Shown piece by piece: positions 41,671-44,375 of a DNA stretch of 44,375 nt (position 1 is its first letter; each line of letters begins with the position of its first letter). The notes under the pieces are model-generated. The model did no database searches and was not told the origin of the DNA. It saw only the letters and a program-made list of their open reading frames with translations. A program made the position numbers and the translations under genes. Origin of the DNA: Bacteroides sp. (lineage in GTDB: Bacteria > Bacteroidota > Bacteroidia > Bacteroidales > Muribaculaceae); contig JAAVCK010000012.1 in assembly GCA_014802325.1 (NCBI GenBank), positions 1 to 44,375 of the forward strand, given 5' to 3'.

Positions 41671-42031
41671 CGTTTCTGCATTTAACCCCGGGGCGCCTCC
41701 GCAGAGCTACGGCGGCCCGGGTTACGATTAAGTCAGCGTCCGACGGACGCTTATAGCTCCTTTGAAAAAGTCTATTTCGACACAGCCCCTTCCTCTCTTT
41801 TTAAAAGTAACTGATACTTACAGATACATACTTGCAATGCTCCTGCTGCTTGGTGGGAGGGGCAACACGGTGAAGAAAATCGCTGTGAAATAGTCAGCTG
41901 TCTGACAGTACTTAATTTCCAGCTCATCAGGGGCGCGGCCGGATCGATCTGCGCCTCTGATTCTTTTTCCATCTGCCGACTGATTCTGGATAATTGCCCA
42001 CACGCCCTGCCCCTCCTACATGCCGAAGACA

Positions 42032-42326
42032 CTATACTTTACCCACAGAAATAGACTTCACCTGCTGCGCAGGTGAAAGCATAATGGCGTAGGGTTGAGG
42101 TTTTTACCGAAACCCTACGTCAGGTAAAATCCCCAAATAATGCACGCGCGGGAGCGTGTGCAAGTAGTGATGATCAGCAGCCCCTATTGCCGTTGCAATA
42201 CTCGCACACGCTCCTGCGCGTGCGGAATATATAAGTCATTTGTTTCGCGGGGTTTCGGCGGTAGCTCAACCCCACGCCATTATATATACACCTGCGCTGC
42301 AGGTGAATTCTGTGGGTAAAGTATAG
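42032..42326. repeat. 295-bp imperfect inverted repeat (MITE-like or cruciform element)
   Basis: Perfect 19-bp terminal arms CTATACTTTACCCACAGAA (42032-42050) and its complement (42308-42326). Inside, TTCACCTG..CAGGTG appears at both ends, 42083-42099 pairs with 42265-42281 (16 of 17), and GCACGCGCGGGAGCGTGTGC (42142-42161) pairs with 42204-42223 (19 of 20), leaving a ~42-base apical loop. The element has no coding frame. Confidence 0.8.
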
Positions 42327-42382
42327 CTCACTTGGGGGCGTCCGGCGGCGTAATCGGCTTGCCGCTTCGCTACGCGAAGAAT

Positions 42383-42607
42383 GGTGCGCGACAACGGCGT
42401 GGGATGGAGTGCCGAAGGCACGAGGTTGTCGATAACCACGGGTGCAAGCCCGTGGAGATCAACATAAAACTCTCTCGTGAGCTGCGGAGCTGCGATGTAG
42501 TAATAACGGCTCAAACGACATCGCAGCTCCGCAGCTCTCTATGGGGGTATCTCACCTGTCCGCGGGCTTGCACCCGCGGTTACTTACAACGTCGGGCTTC
42601 CAGCCCT
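42383..42607. repeat. Dispersed structured repeat family A, copy 2
   Basis: 225 bp matching 9770-9991. Stems: CCACGGG/CCCGTGG, a perfect 20-bp stem (42479-42498 with 42518-42537; core GAGCTGCGGAGCTGCG) and CCGCGGG (42560-42566) with CCCGCGG (42573-42579). GGGTGCAAGCCC in the left hairpin is the complement of GGGCTTGCACCC in the right one. Confidence 0.8.
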
Positions 42608-42714
42608 GATTTTCATAAACGCAGCGGTGGATGGTGAGCGACGTTTGGGGGTGGATGGTGAGAGACGATATATTCTGCCAATTCACTGTGAAGCAGTCTT
42701 TGCCTTATAAAAAA

Positions 42715-43680
42715 CTACATGAGCATCAAGGCTTCGTTGATGTCGTCGAGACTGATGCGATGACTATTAAGTAACTCAAGGTATTCATCTTCAGTATCAA
42801 AACCATGTACTTCCATACGCTGCTTTTTCTCCTTTTCCGATAATTTACCCCATTCTTTCAGATCGCGACGTGACTCTTCATAGGCCCAAATCCCTCCGAA
42901 ATCGTCAATGGCATTGAGCTCGCTTTTGAATTTCATACACACGGGATACTCTATTTTCTTGGCTACCAGATCCTTTACTTCCACTACGAAGATCCAGTCG
43001 TCTCCGAAATCGTAGACATATTCCAGCTTGTCGCCTTTCTTCTGCAGAAATTTACTGACGAGTGTTTCCTCTGCATCATGTGTTATGTAATCCAGCCCCG
43101 GCCCGAAGCACTCTTCATCCATTTCAAAACCTATTTGAAGAGTATCATCGTACGCTTTCTTATTAAATTGCCATAAATGATGATCATCCAATCCCATGAC
43201 TGCCTGAATCACCTCATGAAGCTGCATGAAATTATAATCTGCCGGAATCTCTACTTCGCGCCACATCGGGGGCTTGGCAATACCCTTCATCTGGATCTTC
43301 AACACAAGAGTGCGCTCAGCAGCATCTTCCAGCGGCTGATATTCCCTAACCTCACATCTGCCTCTGTCAAAAAGATTTCCGGCAACCGGATAGTTGGCGT
43401 CATCGGCATCAAAGTCATCCGACATAGCACCGGCAACTATATCCGATGCATGGAAAATATTATAAAATTGAGCATATTCCTCGGGCGTGACCCCATTTGA
43501 CGCAAGGGTATACATCAATGCGAATTCACCTTTCTTGTCATCCGAAAGGCTTCCCATCGCCATGTGTGCCTTCTGCTCCATACCATTCATATCTGGCGCA
43601 CCGTCATCATATTTTCCACCCTGAATTGCATTAAGAAGGTCATTGGCCATCTTTCTTTCCCATTTTTTCATTTTAGCCAT
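42715..43680 (-). CDS. Plasmid pRiA4b ORF-3-like protein
   Basis: 321 residues. The C-terminal two thirds match the PRiA4_ORF3 domain: VLKIQMKGIAKPPMWREVEIPADYNFMQLHEVIQAVMG, DHHLWQF, YVYDFGDDWIFVVEV and NAIDDFGGIWAYEE (read in parts). The N-terminal ~115 residues (KKWERKMANDLLNAIQGGKYDDG..) are helical and look like an added domain. The family is found on plasmids and mobile elements and in chromosomes, and its role is unknown. The gene is lower in GC than most neighbours and sits between the repeat mosaic and the broken rhuM, so this end of the window looks accessory. Confidence 0.85.
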   Translation of the reverse strand: MAKMKKWERKMANDLLNAIQGGKYDDGAPDMNGMEQKAHMAMGSLSDDKKGEFALMYTLASNGVTPEEYAQFYNIFHASDIVAGAMSDDFDADDANYPVAGNLFDRGRCEVREYQPLEDAAERTLVLKIQMKGIAKPPMWREVEIPADYNFMQLHEVIQAVMGLDDHHLWQFNKKAYDDTLQIGFEMDEECFGPGLDYITHDAEETLVSKFLQKKGDKLEYVYDFGDDWIFVVEVKDLVAKKIEYPVCMKFKSELNAIDDFGGIWAYEESRRDLKEWGKLSEKEKKQRMEVHGFDTEDEYLELLNSHRISLDDINEALMLM

Positions 43681-43749
43681 AAACTAATATATTGCTTATT
43701 ACCACTAAATCAATCAAGTATCTCTGTCAGACGAAATACCTTATTTGTC

Positions 43750-44066
43750 CTACAGAACAACCATCGCATCAAAATATCCCAACGGGATAATCATGTCGAG
43801 ATTATAACACGGATTTTCCCTGATTACCTCTCTGATACCATTCTGACGACCTGTCGGAAATTCCGACAAGTTGACTCTTCATCAAGTTCTCCGTCCGCAT
43901 AAATATGCTTGATATGCTCAACAATATTGCTTCTTGATGACTGATAATGGTCAGCCATCTGTTGCAGAGAAAGCCACACAGTTTCACCCGTAAACTTCAC
44001 CTCGATACGGGTCTGACCATCCTCGCTCTGATATATGATTATTTGGTTGTTATCGTCCATTGCCAT
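43750..44066 (-). pseudogene. Truncated, frameshifted rhuM-family gene
   Basis: From the ATG at 44066 the product reads QIIIYQSEDGQTRIEVKFTGETVWLSLQQMADHYQSSRSNIVEHIKHIY (read in parts), the N-terminus of RhuM/virulence proteins, but stops after 80 residues (43824). In another frame the family text goes on: NGIREVIRENPCYNLDMIIPLGY, until a stop at 43750. So there is one frameshift near 43850 and then loss of the remaining ~200 residues normally present. RhuM genes accompany restriction and mobile-element islands. Its promoter (44083-44114) is intact. Confidence 0.8.
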
Positions 44067-44082
44067 TTAGTTTTATCATTTA

Positions 44083-44114
44083 CAAATTTACACACTAATA
44101 GGCAAGTAAACAAA
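44083..44114 (-). promoter_or_regulatory. Promoter of the broken rhuM gene
   Basis: On the minus strand TTTG (44114-44111) is followed after 20 bases by TAAATTTG (44090-44083), a consensus Bacteroidetes promoter. The ATG is 17 bases downstream. Confidence 0.7.
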
Positions 44115-44171
44115 TTTTGGATGGTGTAAATGTCTGAAAATAGGCACGTTTGTTTTGCGGCAAAGGAACAG

Positions 44172-44212
44172 AAAAAGCGATTGACAAGTTTATTTATACG
44201 CTTGCCAATCGC
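44172..44212 (-). terminator. Rho-independent terminator for a gene entering from beyond the right edge
   Basis: On the minus strand GCGATTGGCAAG (44212-44201) pairs with CTTGTCAATCGC (44188-44177) with one mismatch, followed by TTTTT (44176-44172). The gene it ends must lie mostly to the right of the window; nothing coding was recognised in 44213-44375. Confidence 0.6.
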
Positions 44213-44344
44213 GTGTATTTTAATTGTTTAAGGCGTAGATTACACCTGATTTTGGCTTAATATTCCTCTTCGTTGAAAAGCATTACCACCAATGACTATC
44301 AATTAGTTATAACACAGTGTATTGCATTTGGCACAACAAACCGG

Positions 44345-44364
44345 ACTATCTGAGACTATCTGAG
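44345..44364. repeat. Tandem 10-mer (ACTATCTGAG twice)
   Basis: ACTATCTGAG occurs twice in tandem (44345-44354, 44355-44364) near the window edge. It could be a binding or integration-related direct repeat; the context is cut off. Confidence 0.5.
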
Positions 44365-44375
44365 GCGATAAAATC

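Larger units (their letters stand above)
41473..42714. other. 1.24-kb gene-free mosaic of structured repeats
   Basis: Between the lipoprotein and the PRiA4b ORF-3-like gene I see no convincing gene. In order: family D copy 2 (41517-41588), a strong terminator-like hairpin (41603-41670), GCGTCCG-A-CGGACGC (about 41737-41751), an unrecognised stretch (~41760-42030), the 295-bp inverted repeat (42032-42326), a piece of family D (42354-42381), family A copy 2 (42383-42607) and GGTGGATGGTGAG..GACG repeats up to 42668. Confidence 0.7.

Noticed and set aside
41772..42032. Minus-strand open frame of 86 codons in the repeat mosaic
   Set aside because: No recognisable family, odd composition, and located in a repeat-rich region. 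I considered a transposase remnant but could not identify any catalytic motif.
42032..42326. Insertion sequence with transposase
   Set aside because: The element has long terminal inverted repeats but no reading frame for a transposase, so it is listed as a repeat only.
1..44375. tRNA genes, rRNA genes, CRISPR arrays, replication origin
   Set aside because: No tRNA T-loop with matching acceptor arms, no rRNA text, no regularly spaced direct repeats with unique spacers and no cluster of DnaA boxes was noticed on reading both strands.

Overview
The window comes from a member of the order Bacteroidales, most likely Muribaculaceae or a close relative. Genes are GC-rich, Shine-Dalgarno sequences are largely absent, and promoters follow the Bacteroidetes pattern of TTTG or TTG about 20 bases before TAnnTTTG. 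Lineage-typical genes include porW and porX of type IX secretion, a PnuC-type thiamine transporter next to thiamine pyrophosphokinase, an msrAB fusion, and several exported proteins with C-terminal domains of the type IX sorting kind. No tRNA, rRNA or CRISPR array was seen.

Layout. 1-1.7 kb: the 3' end of an RHS/YD-repeat gene with an AT-rich metallopeptidase-like tip, followed by a small exported protein. 2.1-4.3 kb: an overlapping response regulator/histidine kinase pair. 4.6-7.7 kb: an exported family 9 pectate lyase. 7.9-13.1 kb: a membrane-spanning TPR regulator with a GerE-like output domain, a stand-alone protein with the same output domain, then a DUF3244-like exported protein, an AT-rich lipoprotein and a beta-barrel protein. 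13.2-15.2 kb (minus): recA and ferritin. 15.2-24.0 kb: a housekeeping run of lptE, a TPR gene, secG, an MsbA-like ABC exporter, a leucine-rich-repeat protein, trmB, mrp and a secreted endonuclease I. 24.0-26.3 kb: an XhoI/PaeR7I-type restriction-modification pair lying between endonuclease I and porW. 26.4-32.3 kb: porW, porX, tsaE, birA. 32.5-33.4 kb (minus): a three-gene DUF3791/DUF3990 ADP-ribosyltransferase-like module. 33.5-35.6 kb (minus): msrAB, thiamine pyrophosphokinase, pnuT. 35.8-41.5 kb: an MFS transporter, a PAS protein, an aldo/keto reductase, mnmD and small lipoproteins. 41.5-42.7 kb: a gene-free mosaic of structured repeats. The window ends with a PRiA4b ORF-3-like gene and a broken rhuM.

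Four points stand out. (i) The orphan GerE-like gene at 10294 and the exported-protein gene at 10913 have nearly superimposable promoters, each with a -33 box between two ATGAAA boxes 20-21 bases apart. This suggests one small regulon. (ii) The restriction-modification pair is predicted to recognise CTCGAG, and I found no CTCGAG by eye in 44 kb, although about forty ATCGAG, GTCGAG and TTCGAG are present. (iii) At least four families of palindromic intergenic repeats recur, including a 295-bp near-complete inverted repeat at 42032-42326. (iv) The DUF3791-DUF3990-small-gene operon looks like a toxin-antitoxin or defence module. All functional statements come from reading motifs and from memory of the families; no database search was run.
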